Source: Didemnitutus sp047777955
GTDB lineage: Bacteria > Verrucomicrobiota > Verrucomicrobiia > Opitutales > Opitutaceae
DNA: 64,000 nt
Reading direction: 5' to 3'
Assembly (NCBI RefSeq): GCF_047777955.1
Contig: NZ_CP180537.1
Span: forward strand, 1,302,001 to 1,366,000
Under the pieces are notes generated by a model, which did not search any database, was not told where the DNA came from, and was given only the letters and a program-made list of their open reading frames with translations. Below, piece by piece: positions 41,292 through 51,496 of the stretch; position 1 is the stretch's first letter, and each line of letters starts with the position of its first letter. Position numbers and translations under genes: made by a program.

Positions 41292-43934
41292 TCAGTCGGC
41301 CCGGAGGGCGGCGATGGCGTCGACACGGCTGGCACGGCGCGAGGGAAGCCAGCAGGCGAACAGGGCGACCGCGATGAGGATGAGCGTCGTGGCGGCGAGG
41401 ATGAGCGGGCTGTTGGCGCGGACGCCGCGGAACGCGGACGAGAGCGCCGAGGTGACGGCGTAGGCGCCGGCGAGTCCGAGGAGCGAGCCGAGCAGGGCCT
41501 GGCGCACGCCCGAGCCGAGAACGAGCCGGGTGATGTCGCGCGGCGAGGCGCCGAGGGCGAGCCGGATGGCGAACTCGCCGGCGCGTTGCGCGGTCGTGCG
41601 GGTGATGACGCCGTAGATGCCGAGCGAGGCGAGCGCGAGGCCGAGCACACCGAAGAGGGTGAGCATGTCGCGGAGGAAGCGGAGCTGGTAGAAGGAGCGG
41701 GCGATGGAGGCGTCGGCCGTGGTCAGGCGCTTGATCGGCAGGTCGGCGTCGAGCTCGGCCATGGCGGTGCGAATCGAGTCCACCAGGGCGGCCGGAGCCA
41801 CGCCGGCGGCGCGCACGGCGATTTCCACCGCGGGGATCGGTTCCTGGGCGAGCGCGGGGTAGACGCGCAGCGTGACGGTGTTCGGCTCGGGGTCGGCGCT
41901 TTGGATGTCGCCCACGACACCGATGACCTCGCCCCACGCGGGCGTGCCGGAACCGGCGACGGCGATGCGACGGCCGATGGGGTCGCTGGCGCCGAAGAGC
42001 GTGCGCGCGGTGGATTGACTGACGAGGTAGACGCGCGGCGAGGCGGCGGTGTCGCGCGAGTCGAACGCGCGGCCGGCGAGGAGGCGGGTGCCATAGGTGG
42101 CGAAATACTGCGGGCTGACGGCGTTGAACATCGCGGCCGGTTCCTGGCCCGGGGCGGGGAGCGGCTGGCCTTCGACGAGGATCTTGCGCACGTCGGTCCA
42201 GTCGAAGAACGGCGTCGCGGCGGACAGGCTCACGGATTCCGCGCCCGGCAGCGCGGCGAGGCGTTCGAGGGTCAGGCGGTGGAAGGCGGCGATCTTGGCC
42301 GGGTCGCCGTAGTGGCCCGCGGGCAGGACGACGGAGCCGGTGGCGAGCGGGGCGGACTCCCAGCCGGCGCGGCGATTCTGCGCGGCGTCGAGGCCGACGA
42401 GGAACTGCGCGGCGCCGGCGAGCAGCACCATCGCGAGCGTGAATTGGGCGACGATGAGGAACTGGCGGAAGCGCTGGTGGCCGCGGCCGCCGGTGGTGCC
42501 GCGCCCGCCGCTCTTGAGGGTTTCGTTCAGGTCGAGACGGAGGGCGAACAGGGCCGGGCCGACGGAAAACACGAGCGCGGTGACGAGCGAGGCGGCGAAG
42601 GCCCAGGCCATGACATGCCCGTCGACGGCGAAGACGACCTGTTCGCCATTGTCGCCGGTGGAGCGTTGCGCCGCCCAGTTGCGGAACCAGTGGGCGACGA
42701 AAAGGGCCAGGCCGCCGCCGACCAGCGAGAGGAGCAGCGCTTCGGCAAAGAGCGGGCGGAGCAGTTGCAGGCGCGAGGCGCCGAGGGCGGCGCGGACGGC
42801 GAACTCGCGCGCGCGGGCCATGGTGCGGGCGAGGAGGAAATTGGCGAGATTGGAGCAGGCGATGAGCAGGACGGCGGCGGAAAGGCTGACGAGCATCGGC
42901 AGGACGATCAGGCCGCTCGAGCCGGCGGCGTCCCGTTGCAGGGCGACGGTGTGCCAGGCGCTGCCGCGGTTGGCTTCGGGGAACTCGCGCGCCAGGTGCT
43001 CGCCGAAGGCGGCGATGAAGGCGGCGGACTCGGCGGGAGTGGCCGCGGCGGCGCGGCGGCCGATCACGCGGAGGCGCGGGTTCTGGCGGTCGGCGGCTTC
43101 GGCGGGCGTGAGGGCGAGCGGGCGGAAGAAGTCCACGACGCCGAGGTAGCGCCAGTCGTTGAAGGATTCGGGCAGCACGCCGATGATTTCATGCGGCTCG
43201 CCGTCGATGCGCACGGTGCGGCCGACGATGTCCGGTGCGGAGAGGAAGCGGCCGCGCCAGGTGCGCTGGCTGAGCATGACGACGCGGTCGCGGCCGGGCT
43301 GGCCCTCCTCGGGGCGGAAGGCGCGGCCGAGCTGCGGGGTGACGCCGAGGGCGGCGAAGAGGTCGGTCGAGGCGCGGGCGGCGTAGCCGAGCTCGGCCGG
43401 GCGCCCGGGCTCGGAGAGGCTGGCGCTGCCGGGGGTGTAGGCGATCACGGCGCGGTAGGGCGACGGCGAGTCGCGCAGGGCGAGGAAGTCGGCGGCGGAC
43501 AGATTGCCCTCGGGGTTTTGCGCGGTGCCGCGATAGATGCGCTCCAGTTGATCGACGCGCTCGTAGGGCAGGGGCTTGAGGAGGATGCCGTTGACGAGGC
43601 TGAACATCGAGGTGTTCGCGCCGATGCCGAGGCCGAGGGTGAGGATCGCGAGCAGGCTGAAGCCGGGCGAGCGCCGCAGCTGGCGCGCCGCGAAGGCGAG
43701 GTCCTTGCCGAAGCGCTCCAGGGCGCCCCAGCCGAAGGAGTCGCGCGCGCGCTCCTGGAGCGCGGCGGTGTTGCCGAATTTGCGCTGGGCGGCGAGGTGG
43801 GCGTCGGTGGGTGGAAGGCCGTCGGCGGCGAAGTCCGCCGCGCGCTGCTCAAGATGGAAGCGCATTTCCTCGGCCATCTCGGCTTCGAGATCGCGGCGGC
43901 GGAAGAGGGTGCGCAGACGGCGGCGGAGGTTCAT
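41292..43934 (-). CDS. ABC transporter permease, MacB/FtsX-type ADOP family
   Basis: 880 residues. The N-terminal segment RRLRTLFRRRDLEAEMAEEMRFHLE is the ADOP helper domain that precedes the first membrane helix. Two MacB-PCD/FtsX units follow (SLLAILTLGLGIGANTSMFSLVNG.., second LLAGRAFDSRDTAASPRVYLV), each with LALGASR-type cytoplasmic motifs and four membrane helices in total per half-pair. No ATPase gene is adjacent, as is usual for this group. Proteins of this kind act with PadR regulators, as here. Confidence 0.92.
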   Translation of the reverse strand: MNLRRRLRTLFRRRDLEAEMAEEMRFHLEQRAADFAADGLPPTDAHLAAQRKFGNTAALQERARDSFGWGALERFGKDLAFAARQLRRSPGFSLLAILTLGLGIGANTSMFSLVNGILLKPLPYERVDQLERIYRGTAQNPEGNLSAADFLALRDSPSPYRAVIAYTPGSASLSEPGRPAELGYAARASTDLFAALGVTPQLGRAFRPEEGQPGRDRVVMLSQRTWRGRFLSAPDIVGRTVRIDGEPHEIIGVLPESFNDWRYLGVVDFFRPLALTPAEAADRQNPRLRVIGRRAAAATPAESAAFIAAFGEHLAREFPEANRGSAWHTVALQRDAAGSSGLIVLPMLVSLSAAVLLIACSNLANFLLARTMARAREFAVRAALGASRLQLLRPLFAEALLLSLVGGGLALFVAHWFRNWAAQRSTGDNGEQVVFAVDGHVMAWAFAASLVTALVFSVGPALFALRLDLNETLKSGGRGTTGGRGHQRFRQFLIVAQFTLAMVLLAGAAQFLVGLDAAQNRRAGWESAPLATGSVVLPAGHYGDPAKIAAFHRLTLERLAALPGAESVSLSAATPFFDWTDVRKILVEGQPLPAPGQEPAAMFNAVSPQYFATYGTRLLAGRAFDSRDTAASPRVYLVSQSTARTLFGASDPIGRRIAVAGSGTPAWGEVIGVVGDIQSADPEPNTVTLRVYPALAQEPIPAVEIAVRAAGVAPAALVDSIRTAMAELDADLPIKRLTTADASIARSFYQLRFLRDMLTLFGVLGLALASLGIYGVITRTTAQRAGEFAIRLALGASPRDITRLVLGSGVRQALLGSLLGLAGAYAVTSALSSAFRGVRANSPLILAATTLILIAVALFACWLPSRRASRVDAIAALRAD

Positions 43935-43954
43935 GGCGCGGCGGGGCGGCGTGC

Positions 43955-44284
43955 TCAGGCGGACTGCAGCACGAGGTTGATGATCGCGCTCATGCGGCCC
44001 CAGAGCTCCTGCTCCTTCTCGAGCTGCTTCCGGCCGGCGCGGGTGAGGGCGTAGTATTTGGCGCGGCGGTTGTTCTCGGTCAGCCGCCACTCGGCCTCGA
44101 TCCAGCCCTTGTCCTCCATGCGGTAGAGCGAGGGGTAGAGGGACCCCTCGTCGACCTGCAGGGCGCTTTTCGAGAGCTGCTCGAGGCGCTGGGTGATGCC
44201 CCAGCCGTGGAGCTCGCCGCGGCTGAGCACGCGGAGGATGAGCAGGTCGAGCGTGCCGGGGAGGAGTTCGTTTTTGTCGGCCAT
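43955..44284 (-). CDS. PadR-family transcriptional regulator
   Basis: 109 residues. The winged helix is LLPGTLDLLILRVLSRGELHGWGI, then VDEGSLYPSLYRMEDKGWI and the wing KYYALTRAGRKQLEKE. PadR proteins are small repressors that sense phenolics, drugs or envelope stress. The permease gene starts 20 bases after its stop, so the two form an operon. Two palindromes directly upstream are probable autoregulatory operators. Confidence 0.93.
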   Translation of the reverse strand: MADKNELLPGTLDLLILRVLSRGELHGWGITQRLEQLSKSALQVDEGSLYPSLYRMEDKGWIEAEWRLTENNRRAKYYALTRAGRKQLEKEQELWGRMSAIINLVLQSA

Positions 44285-44294
44285 GCCCGCTTAC

Positions 44295-44342
44295 CTAGAT
44301 AATCTAATGCAGCGGCGGCAAGGCTTTCCTTAGATTATCTAA
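44295..44342. promoter_or_regulatory. Twin palindromes upstream of padR, probable PadR operators
   Basis: TAGATAATCTA (44296-44306) and TTAGATTATCTAA (44330-44342) share the dyad TAGATWATCTA, 35 bases centre to centre. The first lies 11 bases from the PadR start codon. They are AT-rich in a GC-rich background, and the near-identical spacing of arms suggests a bound dimer at each site. Confidence 0.7.
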
Positions 44343-44467
44343 GCCAGGAGCTGGCGCGGAACGGGATGCGCGGAAAAACGCCGCGCCCGCTTCCGGCGGC
44401 GGCGACGAAAAAGGGCGGCCGCGGCCGGCCGCCCCGTGGGGGAATCACAACACACTTAACGAAAGCG

Positions 44468-46111
<1,644 letters not shown>

Positions 46112-46320
46112 TTGGGATTCCTCCATGCGGCCGGAAAGCATCGGCCGACGGCAGGCAGCTTAGCGCGGTCGGGGGCGGAGGGCAGACGTTTCCGGGGCGG
46201 GCGCACGGGAATCACGCGATGATTTCGAGAAAATCCCGAACGCTAATAGGCCGCGCGTGCGAAGCTTTGCGCAAAAAATGGGTGGCGGCGCGTCCGGTGC
46301 CGGCTACGGGTGTTCGCTCC

Positions 46321-47112
46321 ATGAACGACGACTACGTCTCCCGCTTCGGCGCCCTCGGCCGCCTCTACGGCGCCGCCGCGCTGCCGCGCCTGCACGCGGC
46401 GCACGTGGCGGTGGTGGGCGTCGGCGGCGTGGGCTCCTGGGTGGTGGAGGCGCTGGCGCGCTCCGGCCTCGGCGCGCTGACGCTGGTCGACCTCGACGAC
46501 GTCTGCGTGACCAACACCAACCGCCAGTCGCACGCGCTGGCCGACACCGTCGGCCGGCCGAAGGTCGCGGTGCTCGCCGAGCGCGTCGCGGCGATCAATC
46601 CCGGCTGCCGGGTGACGGCGCACACGGAGTTCTTCACCGCCCAGAGCGCGGAGCGGCTGCTGGCGGCGCGGTTCGACTGGCTGGTCGACGCGATCGACGG
46701 CATGTCGAACAAGGCCCTGCTCATCGCGACGTGCACGCAGCGCGGCCAGCCGGTGCTCACGATCGGCGGCGCGGGCGGCAAGCGCGACGCCACGCGCATC
46801 CGGGTGGGCGACCTCGGCGAATCGCAGGGCGACGACCTGCTGCGCCTCGTGCGCAAGAAGCTGCGCCGCGACCACGGCTTCGCGCGCGGCGAGCACCAGA
46901 TCTACGGCATCCCCTGCGTCTACTCGAACGAGAAGCCGGTCTTCCCGTGGGCCGACGGCACCTGCTCGACCGAGCCGGAGCCGGGCACCAGCCTGAAGCT
47001 CGATTGCGCGAGCGGCTTCGGCACCGGCGTGTTCGTCACCGGCGCCTTCGGCTTCGCCGCGGCGGGCGAGGTGGTGCGCCGGATCGCGTCGGCCGGGCCC
47101 GAGGCGCCGTGA
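46321..47112 (+). CDS. tcdA: tRNA threonylcarbamoyladenosine dehydratase
   Basis: 263 residues. ThiF/E1-like fold with FGALGRLYG, VAVVGVGGVGSWVVEALARSG, TLVDLDDVCVTNTNRQ, DAIDGMSNKALLI and the family end CASGFGTGVFVTGAFGF. It cyclises t6A37 to ct6A in ANN-decoding tRNAs using ATP. It is divergent from malic enzyme and followed by a TonB-domain gene on the opposite strand. Confidence 0.94.
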   Translation: MNDDYVSRFGALGRLYGAAALPRLHAAHVAVVGVGGVGSWVVEALARSGLGALTLVDLDDVCVTNTNRQSHALADTVGRPKVAVLAERVAAINPGCRVTAHTEFFTAQSAERLLAARFDWLVDAIDGMSNKALLIATCTQRGQPVLTIGGAGGKRDATRIRVGDLGESQGDDLLRLVRKKLRRDHGFARGEHQIYGIPCVYSNEKPVFPWADGTCSTEPEPGTSLKLDCASGFGTGVFVTGAFGFAAAGEVVRRIASAGPEAP

Positions 47113-47175
47113 TCCGGACGCAGACGAGCCGGGCAACCGAGGCGGTTACCCGGCGCGGACGGCGGAGCGCGCGGC

Positions 47176-47559
47176 TCAGGCCTCGACTTCGAACTTCAGC
47201 GGGACGCTGACCTTGGCGCGGACGGCCTTGCCGGCGACCTTCGCGGGCTCGAACGTCCAGGAGCGGACGGCCTCGAGGGCGGGATGGGCGAAGGCGTCGT
47301 TGGAGGCCTTGGCGACCTCGCAGGCGATGACCTTGCCGGAGTCGTCGATGACCATCGCGACCACGACCACGCCGGAGACGCCCTGGGCGCGCATGTTCTG
47401 CGGGTAGGTCGGCGGCTTGGTCTTCAGCGGCCGCGGCGGCGTGTCGAACTTGGTGACGACGTCCGGCACATCGGCCACGGACTCGGCGAACACGGGCGTG
47501 ACACCGGCAACGAGCGCCAGCGTGGCAAGGCAGAGGAGGGAACGGATGGGTTTCATCAT
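47176..47559 (-). CDS. TonB C-terminal domain protein, exported
   Basis: 127 residues with signal peptide LLCLATLALVAGVTPVFA and no long Pro-rich linker. TonB box features: PPTYPQNMRAQGVSGVVVVAMVIDDSGKV, then AFAHPALEAVRSWTFEPA and VSVPLKFEV. Lacking a membrane anchor, it cannot be a canonical energy transducer and is probably a periplasmic solo TonB domain. Starts at 47556 or 47574 are also possible. Confidence 0.85.
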   Translation of the reverse strand: MMKPIRSLLCLATLALVAGVTPVFAESVADVPDVVTKFDTPPRPLKTKPPTYPQNMRAQGVSGVVVVAMVIDDSGKVIACEVAKASNDAFAHPALEAVRSWTFEPAKVAGKAVRAKVSVPLKFEVEA

Positions 47560-47715
47560 GAAAAATGCGCGCAAGGCGCTCCTGCCTCAGGTTTCGGCTC
47601 GGCGGGGGCGCGGCTTGATGCCGGCACGTGTCATTGCACGCCGATTGCTAGGCGCCAGCAGCGGGCCTTATCGGCGCGCGGCGGCGGAAATCTCCCGGGC
47701 GGGGGAGGCGGGTGC

Positions 47716-48561
47716 CTACGGACCGAAGAGGCGGAGGAAGTTCTCCTCCACCTGGGCGGCGAGGGTGGCAAGCGGCACGCCGCGCAGCTCGGCGAGGGCG
47801 GCGTAGGCGGCGGCGAGATTGGCCGGATGGTTGACCGGCGAGCCGTCGGGGGCCGGCGGCAGCGTGAACGCCGCGCGGTCGGCCGGCAGTGGCATCGCGG
47901 GCGCGTCGGTCTCGACCAGCAGGCGGTCGGCGGGAACGCGCTTGAAGACCTCGCGCTTCGCCGCGTGACGCGGCTCGAGGAACGCCCCGTTGAAGGAAAA
48001 ATAGGCGCCGTAGTCCGCGAACTTGCCGAGCAGCTCGAGCGGACCGCCGTAGGCGTGGAGGAGGAAGCCGCGGGCCGGCGTGTTCACGTGCCGCAGCAGG
48101 CCCTCGAGCGCGCCGAAGGCCTGGAGGCAGTGGACGGTCGCCGGGCGGTTCTCGGCGGCGGCGAGGCTAAGCTGCTTGATGAACACCTCGCCCTGCTCCT
48201 CGAGCGGGGCGCGGCGCAGGCCGGCGAGGCGCGGATCGTCGGGCCGCGCGCGATCGAGGATCCAGCGGTCGAGGCCGATCTCGCCCACGGCGGCGTGCGG
48301 CGCGGCGGCGAGGCGCTCCTTCAGGCGATCGAACCAGCCCTCGGCGCGGTTGCCGGCGTCCCACGGGTGCAGGCCGTAGCTCGGATAAACCCAGGGGAAG
48401 CGCGCCGCCAGCTCCGCCACCGCCGGCCAGTCGGCCTCGCAGGTGCCGTTGACCACGGCGCGGCGCAAGCCGGCGGCGCGCAGGTCGGCGTCGAGGCGCT
48501 CCCGGTGGGGCGCGAGCCAGTCGTCGTGGGCGTGATTGTGGGCGTCGTAAAGCGGCGGCAC
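47716..48561 (-). CDS. TatD-family metal-dependent hydrolase
   Basis: 281 residues from GTG 48561. Metal-binding HxH is in YDAHNHAH; then GLHPWDA, AVGEIGLDRW, ATVHCLQAFGAL, LLHAYGG and LLVETDAPAMPL follow the TatD order. The family comprises DNases and D-aminoacyl-tRNA deacylase-like enzymes; specificity cannot be read. It is divergent from the hypothetical gene at 48675. Confidence 0.9.
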   Translation of the reverse strand: MPPLYDAHNHAHDDWLAPHRERLDADLRAAGLRRAVVNGTCEADWPAVAELAARFPWVYPSYGLHPWDAGNRAEGWFDRLKERLAAAPHAAVGEIGLDRWILDRARPDDPRLAGLRRAPLEEQGEVFIKQLSLAAAENRPATVHCLQAFGALEGLLRHVNTPARGFLLHAYGGPLELLGKFADYGAYFSFNGAFLEPRHAAKREVFKRVPADRLLVETDAPAMPLPADRAAFTLPPAPDGSPVNHPANLAAAYAALAELRGVPLATLAAQVEENFLRLFGP

Positions 48562-48674
48562 GCCGACACGATAGCCGGCGGCGAGCGGGAAAACAGAGCA
48601 AATGCGCGCGCCGGGCTAAAGCCTCCGCGCCTTGGTGCCGTTACTGCGGTGAAACCACGGAAGGAACCGCGTCC

Positions 48675-49133
48675 ATGACGGACAACCTCATCATCGATCT
48701 GCCCGAACTCAAACTGCCGCGCGACCTGGCGTGGCGGGTGAAGTTCATCGATGCGGTCGAGGAGCACGCGCGCCGGCTGGGGATCGTCGGGCGCTACGAG
48801 CCGACGCGGTTCATCGGTTACTATTTCGCCGGGGTTCACCCGGTGGTTGTCTCGGGGCATTGGACGGTGACGCTCGACGACGTGCCCCTGCTGCGCCGCG
48901 TGCGCGACCTGATCGAGCGGATCACGGAGGCGCGGTTCAACATCCGCAGCCCGTCCGAGGACGCCGCGCCGGAATTCATGCTGCTGCACGACCGCCACGA
49001 CGGCTCGTGCTGGCTGTGGGAATACGCGCACGGCCGGCGTTTCCTCGAGGCGCGCGCGCCGGTGTCGTCGTCCTGGGGCAGCCTCGACGAGCTGCCGGAC
49101 GGCGGCGAGGGCCCGCGCCTGCTCGGACCGTAG
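48675..49133 (+). CDS. Hypothetical protein, 152 residues
   Basis: I recognise no family. No signal or membrane segment is visible. The sequence is acidic and mixed alpha/beta: NLIIDLPELKLPRDLAWRVK, YEPTRFIGYYFAGVHP, VVSGHWTVTLDDVPLL, LLHDRHDGSCWLWEYAHG. Codon use matches the neighbours. ATG 48675 is the obvious start. It lies alone between the divergent TatD gene and convergent sufE. Confidence 0.7.
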   Translation: MTDNLIIDLPELKLPRDLAWRVKFIDAVEEHARRLGIVGRYEPTRFIGYYFAGVHPVVVSGHWTVTLDDVPLLRRVRDLIERITEARFNIRSPSEDAAPEFMLLHDRHDGSCWLWEYAHGRRFLEARAPVSSSWGSLDELPDGGEGPRLLGP

Positions 49134-49145
49134 GCGCCCGCGCCG

Positions 49146-49565
49146 TCAGCGCGGGGCCAGCTGCGCGGCCGCGAAATCGCGGATGCGCGCACGGACGCTG
49201 CGCAGGCCGTTGAGGCGCGTGGGCGACAAGGTGCGCGTCAGGCCGAGCGCTTCGACCAGCGCGGGTTCGGTCGCGACGATGTCGGCCGGCTGGCCGCCGC
49301 TGTAGAGGTCGCACAGCAGCGCCACGACGCCGCGGACGAGCGGCGACTCGGCGTCGCTGCGGAACCAGCACCGGCCGTCGCGCAGCTCGCCCACCAGCCA
49401 GACGGCGGACACGCAGCCGCGCACGCGGTGGGCGTCGACGTGTTCCCCGCGGTCGGCCGCCAGCCGGGAGCGCGCGCGATCGACGATCGCGCCGAGGCGT
49501 TCCTGCGGGTCCTCGATCAGGAGCAGGTCGGCGAGCATCTGGCTCTGGTTTTCGGCGACGGTCAC
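49146..49565 (-). CDS. sufE: SufE-family sulfur acceptor protein
   Basis: 139 residues from GTG 49565. The active cysteine is in VRGCVSAVWL (Cys51), followed by FRSDAESPLVRGVVALLCDLYSG and LSPTRLNGLRSVRARI, the classic SufE ending. SufE takes persulfide from SufS for Fe-S assembly. No suf operon is adjacent. The frame is open further upstream to 49703, but that extension is low-complexity and covers an inverted repeat. Confidence 0.92.
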   Translation of the reverse strand: MTVAENQSQMLADLLLIEDPQERLGAIVDRARSRLAADRGEHVDAHRVRGCVSAVWLVGELRDGRCWFRSDAESPLVRGVVALLCDLYSGGQPADIVATEPALVEALGLTRTLSPTRLNGLRSVRARIRDFAAAQLAPR

Positions 49566-49592
49566 GCGGGCAACGTGCGGCGCCGGCGCGCG

Positions 49593-49668
49593 GCTGGCAA
49601 GCCGGGGCGCGCCGGAGGCGGGTCCGGGAGCCCGCCGGCGCCGCGCGGGGATGCCCCGGCTTGCCAGC
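49593..49668. repeat. Long inverted repeat between divergent sufE and a membrane-protein gene
   Basis: GCTGGCAAGCCGGGG (49593-49607) and CCCCGGCTTGCCAGC (49654-49668) are perfect 15-bp arms, with a further GGCGGG/CCCGCC pair inside. The two flanking genes diverge, so a terminator is not expected. The 11-base core GGCTTGCCAGC also occurs at 56588-56598. It may be a dispersed palindromic repeat. Confidence 0.5.
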
Positions 49669-49695
49669 GGCGGGGCCGGGCGCTTTGGTCGCGGG

Positions 49696-49995
49696 GTGAA
49701 CATTTTCGTCGCGAACTGGTTTTGGCGCGGGTTGCGCGGGCATAGCGTGACGTTCTCGCTGCTGTTCGCGTCGTTCGTGCTCGGGCTGTCGATCAGCGGC
49801 GGCGTGAAGCACCTGCTCGCGGCGCTCGGCGTGCACTGGCTCTACGTCCTGATCGTGCCGGTGGTGTTCTTCACCTGGATGAACGGCCAGGAGCCGAAGT
49901 GGCTGCCGGACGAGAAGCGCCGCCGCGTGATCGCGCGCGCGCTGCTCTTCGGCTCGATCGTGCTCGCGATCGTGATCAACCAGATTCGGCACTGA
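49696..49995 (+). CDS. Small membrane protein of unknown function
   Basis: 99 residues from GTG 49696. Three hydrophobic segments: VTFSLLFASFVLGLSISG, LYVLIVPVVFFTWM and ALLFGSIVLAIVINQIRH. A loop NGQEPKWLPDEKRRR links the last two. I recognise no family. Its stop is 1 base before the start of the large membrane protein gene, so both are probably co-transcribed. Confidence 0.65.
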   Translation: MNIFVANWFWRGLRGHSVTFSLLFASFVLGLSISGGVKHLLAALGVHWLYVLIVPVVFFTWMNGQEPKWLPDEKRRRVIARALLFGSIVLAIVINQIRH

Positions 49996-49996
49996 C

Positions 49997-51493
49997 ATGA
50001 GCGCGGGTGCAACCGGACGCGGGTGGGCGGAGCGGCTGAATCGTTTCCTCGATGCGCGTGCGATGAACTGGGTTTTGCTGGGGGGGCTCGCGACGCTTTA
50101 CTCGGTAGCGTATTTCGGCCACGAGCTTAATCCCGGTGCGACCATGCCGATCGAGCGGCACGGCTGGTGGAGCTGGGCCGACCAGACGAAATACGTCGAG
50201 GCGGCCGTCGCCCTGGCGCAGGGTAAGATCGACGCAACGAGCTACTATTTCCCGCTGGGCTACTCGGCGCTGGCGGCGCCGTTCGTGCGTGTGCTGCCGA
50301 CCCAGCCGTTCTTCTGGCCGGACCTGGCGTGCGTGCTTCTCAGCGCCACGTTTGCGTGGCAGCTCGCGCGGCGGTGGTTGTCACCGCTCGCGAGCCTCAT
50401 CTTGGCCGGCGTGTTCATCGCAACGCACGCCGCGCTGCTGCGCCTGACGATGGTTGTGCCCTGGAATACGTTGCCGACACAGGCGGCATTCCTCGGCGGA
50501 ATGCTGCTAGTGCTCACGCGGCGCGACGGTGCGGCGGTGGTTTGGTTGGCGCTGGTGGCCGCAGTCACCTATTGGATCCGGCCGGCGGATGCAGCGTGCC
50601 TGGCGCCCTTGCTTGTGTTCGCGACGCTGAGATTACCAGCTTGGCGCGCGCGGGTTGGTTGGGGCGCAGTGGGGGTGGCGATAATCGCGGGGAGCGTCGG
50701 TGCGATGGCGTGGCTGAATCTGCGGACGTTCGGCCATTGGCGGACGCCCTATGAGCAGGGGACGTTCGAGAACATCGGGTTCTTCTCCTATCCGGTGCTG
50801 CACAAGGCCTATTGGTTGCTCGTCGACGGGGAATCGTTCTTCGGTGAATCCGGCTCGGCGTTGCTCTGGCGATATCCGTGGCTGTTCCTTGCCGTGCCGG
50901 GTGCTGTCTGGTGGATACGGCGCGACGGTGGCGCGGGCGCGACATGCGTTGCGGCGATTGCGCTGAACTGGGGGCTTTATTTCAACTACAACGATTTTGT
51001 TCCCTCGGCGGTGTTCCGGTTTAGTCTGATCCATTACCTCACATGGTCGTTTGCACCGCTGGCGATCGCGGCCACGGCCGCGATCGTGTCCGGCTGGCGT
51101 GAGCATGCGGTGCGATGGGCGGGCGTGGTCGCGGTCGGGCTGTTCGCGTTGGCGATCGGGATCAAATTGAAGGAAAGGAGGCTTCCGGCCGTGGTCGCTC
51201 CTGGGGAAGTGTGCGAGTTGCCGACCACGCGTCCGTTATGGTTAGTGTTGCCCGACGAAAAACCCGCGCAAATGGGGGCGCTTCGACTCGACGGGCGCGT
51301 GCTGCGCGAGGCGGCGGATTTTCAGCTTCCCTATGCACCGGTGGCTGAGGCGCGCGTGATGCTCAGCCAGAGTGCGCAAGGCCGCCGGCTCGTGATGGCA
51401 GGCGAGAAAATCGTCAGCGTGGTGCCCCAAGTGGGAGATTACGAGTGGCGCTGGTGGCCGCGCTGGCGCCGGCTGATGCCGCCGCGCGAGTGA
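49997..51493 (+). CDS. Large polytopic membrane protein, glycosyltransferase-C-like
   Basis: 498 residues, about ten membrane helices. An early luminal loop (WWSWADQTKYVEAAVALAQGK, then YYFPLGYSALAAPF) resembles the first loop of GT-C/ArnT-like glycosyltransferases, where a conserved Asp sits. The C-terminal 100 residues are soluble. No exact family is clear. Base composition is unusual: row 50941 has 29 of 60 G+C, far below the neighbours, which suggests later acquisition. Confidence 0.7.
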   Translation: MSAGATGRGWAERLNRFLDARAMNWVLLGGLATLYSVAYFGHELNPGATMPIERHGWWSWADQTKYVEAAVALAQGKIDATSYYFPLGYSALAAPFVRVLPTQPFFWPDLACVLLSATFAWQLARRWLSPLASLILAGVFIATHAALLRLTMVVPWNTLPTQAAFLGGMLLVLTRRDGAAVVWLALVAAVTYWIRPADAACLAPLLVFATLRLPAWRARVGWGAVGVAIIAGSVGAMAWLNLRTFGHWRTPYEQGTFENIGFFSYPVLHKAYWLLVDGESFFGESGSALLWRYPWLFLAVPGAVWWIRRDGGAGATCVAAIALNWGLYFNYNDFVPSAVFRFSLIHYLTWSFAPLAIAATAAIVSGWREHAVRWAGVVAVGLFALAIGIKLKERRLPAVVAPGEVCELPTTRPLWLVLPDEKPAQMGALRLDGRVLREAADFQLPYAPVAEARVMLSQSAQGRRLVMAGEKIVSVVPQVGDYEWRWWPRWRRLMPPRE

Positions 51494-51496
51494 GAG

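Noticed and set aside
40002..44054. A 1350-codon open frame on the plus strand
   Set aside because: It is antisense to the hydrolase, ADOP permease and PadR genes; its protein is Arg/Gly/Glu-rich low complexity, typical of a shadow frame in high-GC DNA.
49566..49703. N-terminal extension of SufE
   Set aside because: The extension is low complexity and covers a perfect inverted repeat; GTG 49565 gives a normal-length SufE with Cys51.
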